Assembly: GCF_011801125.1 (NCBI RefSeq)
Contig: NZ_CP046171.1
Coordinates: forward strand, 3,534,001 to 3,598,000
Length of the DNA stretch: 64,000 nt
Source: Nocardia brasiliensis
GTDB lineage: Bacteria > Actinomycetota > Actinomycetes > Mycobacteriales > Mycobacteriaceae
Direction of reading: 5' to 3'
Shown here: in pieces, positions 1-9,581 of the stretch
Numbering within the stretch: position 1 is the stretch's first letter
Layout of the letters: each line of letters starts with the position of its first letter
The notes under the pieces: generated by a model
Databases searched by the model: none
What the model saw: the letters and a program-made list of their open reading frames with translations, nothing else
Told to the model about the DNA's origin: nothing
Position numbers and translations under genes: made by a program

Positions 1-1370
1 CATGCCCCGCCCTCCTCCCGCATCAGCACAATCGCGGGTCCCTCGGCCGGTGTTACCCGCTCGCGGTGGATGAGGTTGCGCACGCGGAGCAGATACCAGG
101 CGGCGACGGTGAATTCGACCACGACGGTGCCGTACACCAGCGTCCATACCGAGTGCGTACGGAACGCGATGGCCAGCGCGGTGGCCGCCACCGCGGTGCC
201 GAGCACGGCGCCGATCAGCACGCCGGTGGTGTCCTGGCGCACCGGCAGCACGGCCGTGGTGACGAACGAGGTGATCGCGGTGGCGGGCAGCACGAAGGTC
301 TCCACCCGCAACAGGGCGATGGCGGCGGTGAAGTCCTTGCCGAACACCAGGTGGATCAGCGTCGGCGCGGCCAGCCACACCGCGGCGGCGGCGACCGTCG
401 CGGTGCAGACGCAGGCCAGCAGCGCCTGCACGGCATGGCGCCAGAAGTTGTCGTCGGCGCTCTTGCGGGCCATCCGCGGCAGCAGCGCGAAACCGATGGG
501 ATCCAAGGTGGATTGGATCGCGCGGACCAGCCGGTCCCCGGCCGAGTAGAGGCCGAGCGACACCGCGTCCAGCACCGCCGAGTACACCGCCGCCGCGCCC
601 TGCCCGTAGGACGTCACCAATAGCCGGGACGTGAAAACCGGCGCACCGGTACGTAACACGGTTCGGACGCCGCGTGGGCGGGACGGTCTTCCGAAGGTGC
701 GCAACGAATCCCACCAGGTCAACGCGACGGTCGGCACCGAGGACACGAGCAGGCACAGCAACGCGACCTGCGCGCTCGGTACCCGGGGGAGCACCGCGAC
801 GAGCAGGGCGAGGTATCCGATGCGTCCGACGGCCTGGTAGGAGGTCGACGCGCCGAAGCGGCCCTGGCCGATGAGCAGCCAGTCCTCCGACACCGACCAG
901 AAGCCGCCCGCGAACAACCCGAGCAGGATCATCTCCACGTGCTCGGGCGCGCCGACGGCGTAGCTGAGCGCCAACGCGGCGCCGAGTACACCGAGCGTGC
1001 CGGTGCGGATCGCCAGATAGTCGCCGCGCAGCTGGTTGACGCGCCGGAATCGGTCCGCGCCGAGCTCGTCGGCGTGCGCGTCGTGCACCCGCGCGGCGAG
1101 GTAGGAGGTGATGCCGAGGTCGACGAGCAGCGAACCGATGAAGTACGCGGACATGCCGATCGCCAGCAGGCCGAGCCCGTGCGTGCCGAGCACCCGGGCG
1201 ATCAGCGGCACGGTGACGATGGTGACGACGTACTGCCCGTACTTGCCGAAGCTCACGTAGCCGATATCGCGGACGATCGAGAGAAAATTATGGCGCTGTC
1301 GTGGATTTCGGCGGTGCGTGCCGCCGTCGGATGGCTGGTCGGGGGCGTTCGGTGCGGCGTGCTCAGCCAT
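1..1370 (-). CDS. Polysaccharide flippase (Wzx/MATE-like), 3' end beyond window
   Basis: An open frame runs from ATG at 1370 to the left edge (about 456 codons, C-terminus missing). After a polar N-terminus (MAEHAAPNAPDQPSDGG) come repeated long hydrophobic stretches with short polar loops, as in 12-14-helix oligosaccharide flippases of the polysaccharide biosynthesis family. The phrase SIVRDIGYVSFGKYGQYVV just before the first helix is typical of Wzx proteins. It would move lipid-linked oligosaccharide across the plasma membrane. It overlaps the upstream glycosyltransferase by 8 bp, so the two are translationally coupled. The family call is firm; the exact substrate cannot be read. Confidence 0.8.
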   Translation of the reverse strand, partial: MAEHAAPNAPDQPSDGGTHRRNPRQRHNFLSIVRDIGYVSFGKYGQYVVTIVTVPLIARVLGTHGLGLLAIGMSAYFIGSLLVDLGITSYLAARVHDAHADELGADRFRRVNQLRGDYLAIRTGTLGVLGAALALSYAVGAPEHVEMILLGLFAGGFWSVSEDWLLIGQGRFGASTSYQAVGRIGYLALLVAVLPRVPSAQVALLCLLVSSVPTVALTWWDSLRTFGRPSRPRGVRTVLRTGAPVFTSRLLVTSYGQGAAAVYSAVLDAVSLGLYSAGDRLVRAIQSTLDPIGFALLPRMARKSADDNFWRHAVQALLACVCTATVAAAAVWLAAPTLIHLVFGKDFTAAIALLRVETFVLPATAITSFVTTAVLPVRQDTTGVLIGAVLGTAVAATALAIAFRTHSVWTLVYGTVVVEFTVAAWYLLRVRNLIHRERVTPAEGPAIVLMREEGGA

Positions 1371-2544
1371 ACGTGGTTCGCTCCGGGGGAGTGGGGGTGC
1401 CCGCGGCGTCGTTGCGTTGTGCGAGGTCGGTGAGGAAGACGGCGACCGAACGCGCCGTCGTGGTGAGGTCGAAATCCGCGGCACGCAGGCGTCCCGCGTC
1501 CGCGAGACGGGTGCGCAGCGCCGGATCGGCGATCAGGGCGTCCAGTGCCGCGGTGAGCTGTGCATCGGACCCGCCCGGGACGAGCAGACCGTCGATGCCG
1601 GGTGTGATGATCTCCTCGGGACCACCCGGCGCGGCGGCGATTACGGCACAGCCTGCCTGCATGCCCTCCACGATCACCTGGCCGAAGGGCTCGGGCAGCA
1701 CCGAGCAGTGCACGAGAATGTCTGTGTCGCGCAGATATTCGCTCGGATCGTCGACGTGCCCGGTGAACGTCACCGAGATGGCGAGGTCCGCGGCGAGGCG
1801 TTCCAGCTCGGCACGGTAGGGCTGCTCGTCGAAGAAGGTGCCGCCGATCAGGTACACACGACGTGGCCGGGTCGCGGTCGCCGCCAGCGCGCGCAGCAGC
1901 ACGTCCTGCCCCTTCCACGGGGCGAGCCTGCCGAGCACGGTCACCACCGTCTCGGTGGGCGGGCGTTGCGGGTGCCGCGCGGTGCCGGTGCGGTGTGCGA
2001 CGCCGGGATAAGCGACCAGGGCGGGCTTGCGTCCGGTCGGCAAGGTGGCGAGGGTGGCGCGGCTGTTGGCGAGATAGCCGGCGCAGCAGAGCCGGGCGAG
2101 CACGCGCAGCACCAGCGTGGGCAGGCGGCCGAAGTAGTCGGCTGCGATCCGGTCGTGCACCTGCCAGACCAGCGGGATGCGCGCGCGGCGCGCGGCGACG
2201 ATGCCCATCACCAGCGCCTTGCTGCTCTCCGCGACCAGAACGTCCGCGCCGATGCGCCGGGCGGTGCCGCCGACGGTCCAGCCGAGCCGCAGCAGCGCGG
2301 CGAACCCGGTGACGAGCCGCCGCGCTCCCGCGCCGATGGTCATCGCCCGGCTCTCGAAACGGCCGCGCGGCAGCAGGGTTTCGATGCCGTGGGCGCGCGT
2401 GCGCGCGACCATCGGTCCGTCCTCCGTGTAAGCCATCGCGATATCCGGTTGTCCCAGGTCGTGCAGCGCGGAGAGCAACCGCAGGGTCGCCAGCTCGGCG
2501 CCGGAGGGCGCCGCGGTGTGGGTGAGGAACAGGGCCCTGGTCAT
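1363..2544 (-). CDS. Glycosyltransferase family 4
   Basis: 393 aa from ATG at 2544; the ATGA overlap with the upstream glycosyltransferase fixes this start. The N-terminal Rossmann half begins TRALFLTHTAAPSGAELATL. The C-terminal half carries the GT4 donor-site signature with the EX7E pair in EPFGQVIVEGMQAGCAV, followed by PGGPEEII. This is a retaining GT-B enzyme, probably cytoplasmic or membrane-associated, adding a sugar to the lipid-linked polysaccharide unit flipped by its downstream neighbour. Donor and linkage cannot be read from sequence. Confidence 0.85.
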   Translation of the reverse strand: MTRALFLTHTAAPSGAELATLRLLSALHDLGQPDIAMAYTEDGPMVARTRAHGIETLLPRGRFESRAMTIGAGARRLVTGFAALLRLGWTVGGTARRIGADVLVAESSKALVMGIVAARRARIPLVWQVHDRIAADYFGRLPTLVLRVLARLCCAGYLANSRATLATLPTGRKPALVAYPGVAHRTGTARHPQRPPTETVVTVLGRLAPWKGQDVLLRALAATATRPRRVYLIGGTFFDEQPYRAELERLAADLAISVTFTGHVDDPSEYLRDTDILVHCSVLPEPFGQVIVEGMQAGCAVIAAAPGGPEEIITPGIDGLLVPGGSDAQLTAALDALIADPALRTRLADAGRLRAADFDLTTTARSVAVFLTDLAQRNDAAGTPTPPERTTYG

Positions 2545-3644
2545 CGGCCGAGGTCCCGATAGAGCGCGAGATGATGGCGCGCGGTGGCGTCCCAGGAGAA
2601 CGTCTCGGCGTGCGCCCGGCATCGGCGCGGGGTCGGCAGGTCGCCGTGCAACGCGGCGACCAAGCGCGCGGCGAGCGCCTCGGCGTCGCGGGCGGGCACG
2701 ATCAGCGACGGGTCGAGGCCGCGCACCGAATCCGGAAGTCCACCACAGTCGGTGACGATGGGCGCGCGTCCCACCGCGAGCGATTCGAGCGCGATCAACC
2801 CGAAACCCTCCAGCGCGCTGGTCGGCACGACGGTGCAGGCCGCCTGTGCGTACAGCTCGCTCAGGCTTCGGTCGTCGACGTGCCCGGCGAACTCGACCGT
2901 GTCAGCCAGAGCTGCTGCGGCAGTACGGAGTTCGGCTTCGGCGGTGCCGGTGCCGACGATCACTAGCCGGGCGTTCGGATGGTCTGCGAGGACGGCGGGC
3001 CACGCGCGCAACAGCGTGTCGATGCCCATGCGCCGTTCGAGCCTGCGCACGCAGAGCACCGTGCGTGTCGCGGTGTCGGCGGGGAGCGGAACCGGCCGGA
3101 AACGGTCGAGGTCGACGCCGGGCGCGATGACCGCGATGCGGTCCGCGCGAACCCGGTAGTCGGTTTCGAGTACCTCGCGAAAGTGGTTGGACAGCACCAC
3201 GAATCGGTCCGCGCCGAGGTAGCGCAGCCGCTCGAGCAGATACTTGGCGCGCACTGCGGCGCGCTGCTGCCCGGTCATCCGGCTTTCCGCCGCCCACGGG
3301 CCGTGGAAGTGGACGACCAGTGGCAACCGGCCGCGCCGATGCAGGGCGACCGGTCCGTAGAGGCAGAAGTGGCGATCCAGCACCGTGCCGGGCGCCAGGC
3401 CGGCGCGGTCGAGCAGCGCGGTGCGGGCCCGGCGCAGCGTGGAACCTCCTGTGCCGCCCCAGGTTCGGGCACCGCGCAGGTCCGGCATCAGCGTGCCGAA
3501 CGCCGACGCGGAGACCGCGAGTTCCGGCCTGCGGGCCAGCGCGTGGAACAGGTCGGTGAAGTATCGATTGAGCCCACCGGGTGCGGACGCGAACCACTCC
3601 GATCCGGTCATGTGCACCCGAACTATCCCGGTATTGCCCGTCAC
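2541..3644 (-). CDS. Glycosyltransferase family 4
   Basis: 367 aa if it starts at GTG 3644; ATG 3611 is an alternative, but it would remove the first beta strand (IVRVHMTGSEWF), so the longer form is preferred. The family 4 architecture is clear: the acceptor-side motif ASAPGGLNRYFTDL near the N-terminus and the donor-site EX7E motif in ALEGFGLIALESLAVG, then TDCGGLPDSV. It forms an overlapping run with the next GT4 and the flippase, so all three should be made together as part of surface polysaccharide assembly. Confidence 0.85.
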   Translation of the reverse strand: MTGNTGIVRVHMTGSEWFASAPGGLNRYFTDLFHALARRPELAVSASAFGTLMPDLRGARTWGGTGGSTLRRARTALLDRAGLAPGTVLDRHFCLYGPVALHRRGRLPLVVHFHGPWAAESRMTGQQRAAVRAKYLLERLRYLGADRFVVLSNHFREVLETDYRVRADRIAVIAPGVDLDRFRPVPLPADTATRTVLCVRRLERRMGIDTLLRAWPAVLADHPNARLVIVGTGTAEAELRTAAAALADTVEFAGHVDDRSLSELYAQAACTVVPTSALEGFGLIALESLAVGRAPIVTDCGGLPDSVRGLDPSLIVPARDAEALAARLVAALHGDLPTPRRCRAHAETFSWDATARHHLALYRDLGR

Positions 3645-3761
3645 CCATGCCCCCTACTGGCGGTGATGGCGGGACGAGTCGCTGATGGTGAACTCGCCTC
3701 TCCCGCAAGAGTCTAGGGGACCGGCGGTCCTGCGCGCCCCCAGTCGGCGAGCAACAATCGG

Positions 3762-5564
3762 TCAACCCAGATCGAACAGATTCGGCTGCCCGGCCCGGAA
3801 CCGCGCGGCGTCCATCTGCCGCAGCGGTTCGAACGCCGGTATCGCGTCCCTGGTGAACAGCTGGGCGCGCGGTGCGGGCGAGCCCGCGGCCTCGAGCAGG
3901 GCGTTGACGGCGGTGCGCCCGGCCTCGTCGGCGCCCTCCATGGTGGCCAGGTCGAAATTGGTCTGCACGTAGTCGGCGGCCAGGAACAGGTTGGGGATCT
4001 CGGTGTGCGCGGTGGGCCGCGCTGCCCACGAGCCGATGGTGTTGACCAGCAACGGCTCGTCGTTGTGGTTCTGCCCGTCCTGCCAGCTGATGCCGGGATC
4101 GAGTAGCCAGTCCCGCACGATGCCCTCCTTCAACTGGATCCGGCCGTCGTCGTTGAGCGCCGCGGTGAGCTGGGCCCAGGTTTCCTGGTAGATCTCGGTG
4201 CGGGTGCAGTGCTTGGCCGACTTGCCGAACAGGATGCCGGGGGTGTCCCAGTCGGCGATGTCGATGGTGAGACCGTCGACGATCTGGCCGTCGCCGTACT
4301 TCGCCGCATAGTCGACGTCCCAGAACGCGCGCTGGGAGTACGAGGTCAGCCGCCACGGGGCGTCGAGATAGATGTTGTAGCCCGCGCCGAGCTCGAGCTT
4401 CTCGCTGACGAACATCTGCATGCCGTTCATCCAGTCGACGTCGAGCTCGTCCATCCGCGCCAAACTCGGGGCCAGGCCGCGCATTTCGGGGGACCACAGT
4501 TGGCGGGCACGATCGGTCGGCACGGCGCAGACATACCAGTCGGCTCGGTGCACCGCGGTCGAGCCGTCCGGCTTGCGGATCCGTACGCCGCCGATCTCGC
4601 CGCTCGCCACCTCGAACCCGTCGAGCGCGTGACCGGGCAGGAAGCGCACGCCGAGCACACGAAGCAACGAGATCCACGGGTCCAGCCACGCCTCGTTGGT
4701 GGGGCCGTTGAGTACCTGGTAGACCTTCTGGCCGCCGGCGAGCTCCTGCAGCAGGGCGAGGAAGAATGCCTCCATCATGTTGCCCATCGTGCGGGTGCTC
4801 GCGACGTACTCCTTCGCCGCCACCAGCGCGCGCGTCAAACCCGTTGCGGCCAGGGCCTGGAACTGCGCGGACCGCTGCGCCGCGCCGACGTAGTCCCACC
4901 AGCTGAGGTGCTCCCACTGTCCGAACCGGCGTTCGTCGCTGGAAGTGAGATAGGTGACGACCCGCCCCGCCATGTGGATCGCCTCGGGCAACGGGATGAG
5001 GTTGTTCTTCAGGATCGCCTCGACCAGGATGCGCTGCAACCCTTCCGGGGTCAGTGCTTGGCGCGGATCGAAGTAGAAGCCGAACATCAGCGGGAAGCCG
5101 TCGGGGAGATTGCCCGCCCTCGGATATCGGGGATCGTTGACCGAGAACGGAATCAGGTTGTCGTAGACGGTGTTACGGCTTCCCGGCAGGGGAATGCGGC
5201 GCATCGTGTCGTGCACGTGGTGATAGAACGAGGTGAATCCGCGTGCGCCGTGCTCGCCCGGTAGCGGGGCACGGCCGCCGACTCCGGTGCCCGGCAGCGG
5301 GATGGTGCGGGACTTCCCGCCGAGTTCCTTGCGGTCGAAGACAGTCACCTCGAATCCGCGCTCGGCCAATTCGTGTGCCGCGGTGAGTCCGCCGATCCCG
5401 GCGCCGAGCACCGCGACCGTATTGCGCGCCGGTCCGTTCCGTCGGCGTGGTTCCCGTGCGGCCGCGGTGCCCGCGGTCGCCGCCAACCCCGCCGCACCGG
5501 CCAGCCCTGCCGCGCCACGCAGGACCGAACGTCTGCTGACCGCACTGTTCCGTTGAGGTGTCAC
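3762..5564 (-). CDS. Tat-exported FAD-dependent amine-oxidase/phytoene-desaturase-like oxidoreductase
   Basis: 600 aa from GTG 5564, preceded by GAAGGGG; a TTG at 5582 gives six more residues. The N-terminus has a twin-arginine signal (SRRSVLRG followed by an alanine/glycine-rich core ending TAAA), so the folded flavoprotein is probably exported. Next comes the dinucleotide-binding motif VLGAGIGGLTAAHELAERG with acidic VFDRKELGGKSR. The C-terminal end (FLAADYVQTNFDLATMEGADEAGR) closes the FAD site as in the phytoene-desaturase/hydroxysqualene-dehydroxylase group. It diverges from a TetR gene across a perfect palindrome. Substrate unknown; a lipid or isoprenoid is likely. Confidence 0.75.
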   Translation of the reverse strand: MTPQRNSAVSRRSVLRGAAGLAGAAGLAATAGTAAAREPRRRNGPARNTVAVLGAGIGGLTAAHELAERGFEVTVFDRKELGGKSRTIPLPGTGVGGRAPLPGEHGARGFTSFYHHVHDTMRRIPLPGSRNTVYDNLIPFSVNDPRYPRAGNLPDGFPLMFGFYFDPRQALTPEGLQRILVEAILKNNLIPLPEAIHMAGRVVTYLTSSDERRFGQWEHLSWWDYVGAAQRSAQFQALAATGLTRALVAAKEYVASTRTMGNMMEAFFLALLQELAGGQKVYQVLNGPTNEAWLDPWISLLRVLGVRFLPGHALDGFEVASGEIGGVRIRKPDGSTAVHRADWYVCAVPTDRARQLWSPEMRGLAPSLARMDELDVDWMNGMQMFVSEKLELGAGYNIYLDAPWRLTSYSQRAFWDVDYAAKYGDGQIVDGLTIDIADWDTPGILFGKSAKHCTRTEIYQETWAQLTAALNDDGRIQLKEGIVRDWLLDPGISWQDGQNHNDEPLLVNTIGSWAARPTAHTEIPNLFLAADYVQTNFDLATMEGADEAGRTAVNALLEAAGSPAPRAQLFTRDAIPAFEPLRQMDAARFRAGQPNLFDLG

Positions 5565-5585
5565 TGCCCGACCCCTTCGCAAAAC

Positions 5586-5603
5586 TGACTATTCTGATAG
5601 TCA
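5586..5603. promoter_or_regulatory. Perfect palindrome, probable TetR operator
   Basis: TGACTAT-TCTG-ATAGTCA is a perfect 7-bp inverted repeat with a 4-bp spacer. It is the only AT-rich stretch between the divergent FAD oxidoreductase and TetR genes. Its size and position are those of a TetR-family operator controlling both genes, which is inferred. Confidence 0.6.
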
Positions 5604-5664
5604 TCTTTAGCAGATGCACGCGCCCGATGGGAGACAATGCTCGGATGACGACGCGGAGCGAGCG

Positions 5665-6339
5665 GTGACCGGTACGCCGAGACAGCGCAGGCCGGTGCGG
5701 CCGTACGGGGGTGTCGGCGCGGCCGACCGTGTGGCGGCGCGCCGGGAAAAACTGCTGGCAGCGGGCTTGGAACTGTTCGGAACCCGGGGCTACTCGGCCA
5801 CCGGCGTGAAGGATCTGTGCCGCGGTGCGGGGCTCACCGATCGGTACTTCTATGAATCCTTCGGCAGTACCGCCGAATTGTTCGCCGCGGTGTTCGATCA
5901 GGTGATCGACGAGCTGTTCGCGGCGGTGGCCGTCGCGGTGGACGCGGCGCCCGCCACCGGGACCCGCAAACTGCGGGCAGGCATCGGCACCTATCTCACC
6001 GCCCTGGCCGTGGACGCGCGCAAACTGCGAATCGTGTTCGTCGAGCCTGCGGGCGCCGGGGCCGAACAGCGGATGCGCGAGGCGCTGTGGCGCTTCGCCA
6101 GGCTGGTGGCCACGACCGCGACCACCGCGCGACCGGAGGCCGACCTACCCGCCGAGCTCGTGGACATCTACGCCCTTTCGGTGGTCGGCATGCTCGAGCG
6201 GGTGCTCGTCGAGAAGGAGGGCGGACGGCTGGCTGTGCCGATGGACGAACTCGTCGACTACTGCACGGCGTTCGCCGCGGCGTCGCTGGCCGCGCTCTAC
6301 GCGGGGCGGATGAGCAAACAGGCCGGTCGGCCCGAATGA
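5665..6339 (+). CDS. TetR/AcrR-family transcriptional regulator
   Basis: 224 aa from GTG 5665, chosen because GGAG lies 7-8 nt upstream; an in-frame ATG at 5614 would add 17 residues of poor quality. The N-terminal HTH spans about residues 20-65 (REKLLAAGLELFGTRGYSAT, then DLCRGAGLTDRYFYESFGS), with the usual helical ligand-binding remainder. It probably represses itself and the divergent oxidoreductase through the palindrome at 5586-5603. A seven-codon frame (ATG 5645, stop TGA 5666) overlaps the GTG start and could couple translation. Confidence 0.85.
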   Translation: MTGTPRQRRPVRPYGGVGAADRVAARREKLLAAGLELFGTRGYSATGVKDLCRGAGLTDRYFYESFGSTAELFAAVFDQVIDELFAAVAVAVDAAPATGTRKLRAGIGTYLTALAVDARKLRIVFVEPAGAGAEQRMREALWRFARLVATTATTARPEADLPAELVDIYALSVVGMLERVLVEKEGGRLAVPMDELVDYCTAFAAASLAALYAGRMSKQAGRPE

Positions 6340-6489
6340 TGTTCCCGCGCAAGCGATTGTGTCGGATAGGGGATTTGCCGGTAACTCTCGCCTACGGTGG
6401 CCGCGATGCATCGCGTGGGGTAAATTTCACAACGAGTTCGTGCTCGGCACGGGCCGACCCGGCAGGGGGCTGGCGGGAGGATATGCACA

Positions 6490-7869
6490 GTGGGGACCGA
6501 AGGTTCCGCGGCCGAGCGCGGCGAGCTTGCCGAAGGCAATATTCGCGTGCTGGTCGAGAACGGCGAGTACTGGCTGCGAAACCGCGGCGACATCGCGATG
6601 ATGGCGGTGACGGTCGAACGACTGCGCGCCAGGTGGCCGCGTGCCCGCATCGGGGTGCTCACCCATCAGCCCGGCATCCTGCGCGCGTTGTTGCCCACCG
6701 CGGAGCCGCTATGCGGCCCGGATTGGCACTGGCCGAGCGACGGCTGGTCGGCACGGCTATCCCGCAGGGCAGCAACGAAACTGGGCGGCCCGGCGGCATT
6801 GCGCTGGCGGGCCGCCACCGACGGACCGAAGGACCGGCTGCGCGCGCTGCGCTCGGCGGCCAAGCGCCGCGCCGACGGCCCAGGCATCACCGAACACGTC
6901 ACGGTGCCCGAGCACAGCACCTTCCCGGTCGAGATACCCGCCGCGGTCGAGCAGGCGTCGCTGGTGCTCGCGCTCGGCGGGGGCTACATGACCGACGTCG
7001 ACCGCTATCAGGCGCACCGCACCCTGAATCTGCTGGAATACGCCCGCACCCGTGGCATTCCGACCGCGCTCGTCGGTCAGGGCCTGGGGCCGCTGCACGA
7101 CCCGGCGCTGCTACGCCGGGCGGGCGAGGTGCTGCCCGGCGTGGATTTCGTGGCGTTGCGGGAGCGGCGGCGCGGCCCGGAGCTGTTGTCGCGCATGGGT
7201 GTTGCGCCTGAACGGGTGCTGGTCACCGGGGACGACGCGGTGGAATTCGCCTACCGGTTGCGCCAGGCCAGGATCGGCGCGGATATCGGGCTGTGCCTGC
7301 GCGTGGCCGACTACTCGCCCGTCGGCGCGCTCGCGCGGGCCACCCTCGGGCGGGTGGTGCGCGCGTGCGCGGCCGAGCACCGGGCCGGGGTCGTGCCGCT
7401 GATTATCTCCGAATACGCCTCCGAGGATCGGCTTTCCACACTGCCGCTGATGGCGGGTGCCGAGATCGCGCGGCCCGCGGTCGGCCGGGGCGGCACGCCA
7501 CAGGACGTCGCCCGGCAGGTCTCGGGGTGCCGGGTGCTCGTCACCAGTGCCTATCACCTCGCGGTGTTCGCGCTGTCGCAGGGCATTCCGGCGGTCGGCA
7601 TCACCGCGTCGGAGTACTACGACGACAAGTTCCACGGGCTGGCCCAGATGTTCGGCGCCGGTCTGCGGATCGTGCACCTGAACGACGCCGATCTGGAATC
7701 GAGCCTGACCGAGGCGGTGTCGCGGTCATGGGATGACGCGCCGGTCGTGCGGGAAGCATTGCAGCGCAAGGCGATAGAACAGATCGATGCCAGCAGAGCC
7801 GGGCTCGAACGGGTGTTCCGGCTGGTGGACAGCGGCCCGGTCCGTCCGGGCCATCAGCTAGGGGGATGA
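6490..7869 (+). CDS. Polysaccharide pyruvyl transferase family protein
   Basis: 459 aa from GTG 6490, with GGGAGG about 10 nt upstream. The frame matches the CsaB/WcaK family (PF04230): N-terminal strand with LRNRGDIAMMAVTVERL, a central VLALGGGYMTDVD, and the late VTSAYHLAVFALSQGIPAVG containing the family's conserved His. Such enzymes transfer pyruvate from phosphoenolpyruvate to form ketals on surface sugars, although some homologues act on other polymers. A three-base gap to the glycosyltransferase downstream indicates co-translation. Pyruvylation would give the surface polymer extra negative charge. Confidence 0.75.
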   Translation: MGTEGSAAERGELAEGNIRVLVENGEYWLRNRGDIAMMAVTVERLRARWPRARIGVLTHQPGILRALLPTAEPLCGPDWHWPSDGWSARLSRRAATKLGGPAALRWRAATDGPKDRLRALRSAAKRRADGPGITEHVTVPEHSTFPVEIPAAVEQASLVLALGGGYMTDVDRYQAHRTLNLLEYARTRGIPTALVGQGLGPLHDPALLRRAGEVLPGVDFVALRERRRGPELLSRMGVAPERVLVTGDDAVEFAYRLRQARIGADIGLCLRVADYSPVGALARATLGRVVRACAAEHRAGVVPLIISEYASEDRLSTLPLMAGAEIARPAVGRGGTPQDVARQVSGCRVLVTSAYHLAVFALSQGIPAVGITASEYYDDKFHGLAQMFGAGLRIVHLNDADLESSLTEAVSRSWDDAPVVREALQRKAIEQIDASRAGLERVFRLVDSGPVRPGHQLGG

Positions 7870-7872
7870 CGC

Positions 7873-8712
7873 ATGGTCAGCCTGTCGGTATGTGTTCCGG
7901 CCTACAACTCCGCGCGCACGCTCGCCACGACGCTGCGTTCGGTGCTCGACCAGGACGTGGACTTCGAGCTCGTGGTGCTGGACAACGCCAGCACCGACGA
8001 CACCGATGCGATCGCGCACTCCTTCGCCGACCCGCGAATCCGTTTGCTGCACAACGACGCCGTGCTGCCGATCGGGGACAACTGGAACAAGGCGATCCGC
8101 GCGTGCCGCGGTGAGCTGGTGAAGGTGGTCTGCGCCGACGACGTGCTGCGCCCCGGCGCGCTGGCCGCACAGCTGGCGGTGATGACCGAGGATCCCGGCA
8201 TCGCGATCTCGTCCAGCCGGTTCGAGGTGATCGACGAGGACGGCGCGGTGCTCGAGACCGGGCTCGGATTGCCGGGACTGCTCGGCAGGCAGAGCGCCCG
8301 GGCGCTGGCGCGAGCCATCGTCCGGCGTGGGCCCGCCGATTTCGGCCCGACGGCGGCGGCGATGTTCTATCGCAAGCATTTCGACTCGGTCGGCGGCCTG
8401 CGCGGGGATCTGGTCTTCCCGATGGACGTGGACCTGTTCGCCCGGGTCTGCTCGTTCGGCGCGTTCTTCGGGATGGCCGAAATCCTTGCCGCCTGGCGTA
8501 ATTCGTCGTTCAACCTGTGCAGCCGCACCTCGACGGTGAGCAAGCTGACCGACATGTACCGCTTCCATCACCGCATCGCAGGCGACTACCCGGACCTGGT
8601 GAGTCGCGGTGATGTGCTCGCCGGTGACACCCGGCTGGCTCGAGCGGCGTTGTACCGCTTGCGCGTTCGCACCGTGGCCACGGTGCGCAACCGCCCGGAT
8701 CTGCTCGTCTGA
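7873..8712 (+). CDS. Glycosyltransferase family 2
   Basis: 279 aa from ATG 7873 with an AGGGGGATGACGC leader. The GT-A fold start is textbook: LSVCVPAYNSARTLATTLRS, then VVLDNASTDDTDAI, with the nucleotide-binding acidic pair in VVCADDVLRPGAL. No transmembrane segment is evident, so it should work on the cytoplasmic face. It follows the pyruvyl-transferase gene directly and ends before a bidirectional terminator. The sugar transferred is unknown. Confidence 0.85.
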   Translation: MVSLSVCVPAYNSARTLATTLRSVLDQDVDFELVVLDNASTDDTDAIAHSFADPRIRLLHNDAVLPIGDNWNKAIRACRGELVKVVCADDVLRPGALAAQLAVMTEDPGIAISSSRFEVIDEDGAVLETGLGLPGLLGRQSARALARAIVRRGPADFGPTAAAMFYRKHFDSVGGLRGDLVFPMDVDLFARVCSFGAFFGMAEILAAWRNSSFNLCSRTSTVSKLTDMYRFHHRIAGDYPDLVSRGDVLAGDTRLARAALYRLRVRTVATVRNRPDLLV

Positions 8713-8718
8713 CCGGGA

Positions 8719-8740
8719 TGTGGCGCTTTGGGGCGCCACA
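8719..8740. terminator. Bidirectional hairpin terminator
   Basis: TGTGGCGC / GCGCCACA is an 8-bp stem with a 6-nt loop, placed between the converging GT2 gene and the porin gene. No U-tract follows, as is common in high-GC actinomycetes. Confidence 0.55.
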
Positions 8741-8751
8741 CCGTCCGACGC

Positions 8752-9390
8752 TCAGATGGTCCAGAGCCGCCCGTAGGTGATCACGGTGTCGCCACTGGCG
8801 CTGACCACCTTGACGAACGGCCGGATGGTGGTCTGCCCGATCACGCCGGTCACTGTGCCGTGGAAGCCGGACATCCGGAGAAAGCCCGACGTGCCGGAGA
8901 TATCGCCGCCCGCGCACTCGACCGTCTTGATACCGGGGCCGAAGCCCACCTCGATCTCGACGCCCGCGCGGGGAATCAGGCCGTCGAGTTTGAGGATGCC
9001 GCCGTCACCGCCGCCGAGGTCGAGCCCGAGTCCGGGCGTCGAGTACCCGAACTTCAACCGTCCGGTGAGTGTCGCGGGATAGCCGACCTGGTATCCGATG
9101 GTGATATGCCCGTTCCAGTCCTCGGCGTGCGGCCCGGCGATCTTGAACGACGCCTCGCCGTTGTGGAACCACTCGCGCGTCAACGGGTTTCCGTCCAGCG
9201 GCGGTACGAAGTCGATGCGGGTATCGGACTGGATCGCCTCGATCGACCGATCCTTCTGATCGACGATCTGGTTGGAGCTGTCCACGACCGCGCCCGCGGC
9301 GCCCGCGCCGAAGATCAGGCCGGCGGTGACGGCGGTGGTGAACGCGAGCAGGCGCAGATCTCGGCCGCGCTGCCCGGTGAAGTTCCTCAT
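8752..9390 (-). CDS. MspA-family outer-membrane porin
   Basis: 212 aa from ATG 9390, with AGGGG about 9 nt upstream. A Sec signal peptide (hydrophobic core AFTTAVTAGLIFGAGAAGA) precedes a mature region typical of MspA: VVDSSNQIVDQ, then the strand-rich REWFHNGEASFKIAGPHAED, then GYQVGYPATLTGRLKFGYST. The protein would assemble as an oligomeric beta-barrel in the mycomembrane and admit small hydrophilic solutes. MspA proteins occur only in mycolic-acid bacteria, so this gene is a strong taxonomic marker. It stands alone between convergent polysaccharide genes. Confidence 0.9.
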   Translation of the reverse strand: MRNFTGQRGRDLRLLAFTTAVTAGLIFGAGAAGAVVDSSNQIVDQKDRSIEAIQSDTRIDFVPPLDGNPLTREWFHNGEASFKIAGPHAEDWNGHITIGYQVGYPATLTGRLKFGYSTPGLGLDLGGGDGGILKLDGLIPRAGVEIEVGFGPGIKTVECAGGDISGTSGFLRMSGFHGTVTGVIGQTTIRPFVKVVSASGDTVITYGRLWTI

Positions 9391-9581
9391 CTGGTGTATC
9401 CCCTTCTGCACGCACCAGGCCGAGCGTGAGGTGTTCGCTCGGCGGCCGCTCCCCGGCACGCGGGAGCAACGAAACGCGTCCGTCCATAGGGCGCTCAGGT
9501 GCTCGGTAATCGAATTGTCAGATCAAACGCGTGGCGGAAACCGGCAGCAAAGCCATTGGCGGACAACGAATCCGGGGCATG

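Noticed and set aside
5614..5664. N-terminal extension of the TetR gene from ATG 5614.
   Set aside because: The 17 residues do not resemble a TetR N-terminus and the GTG at 5665 has a ribosome site.
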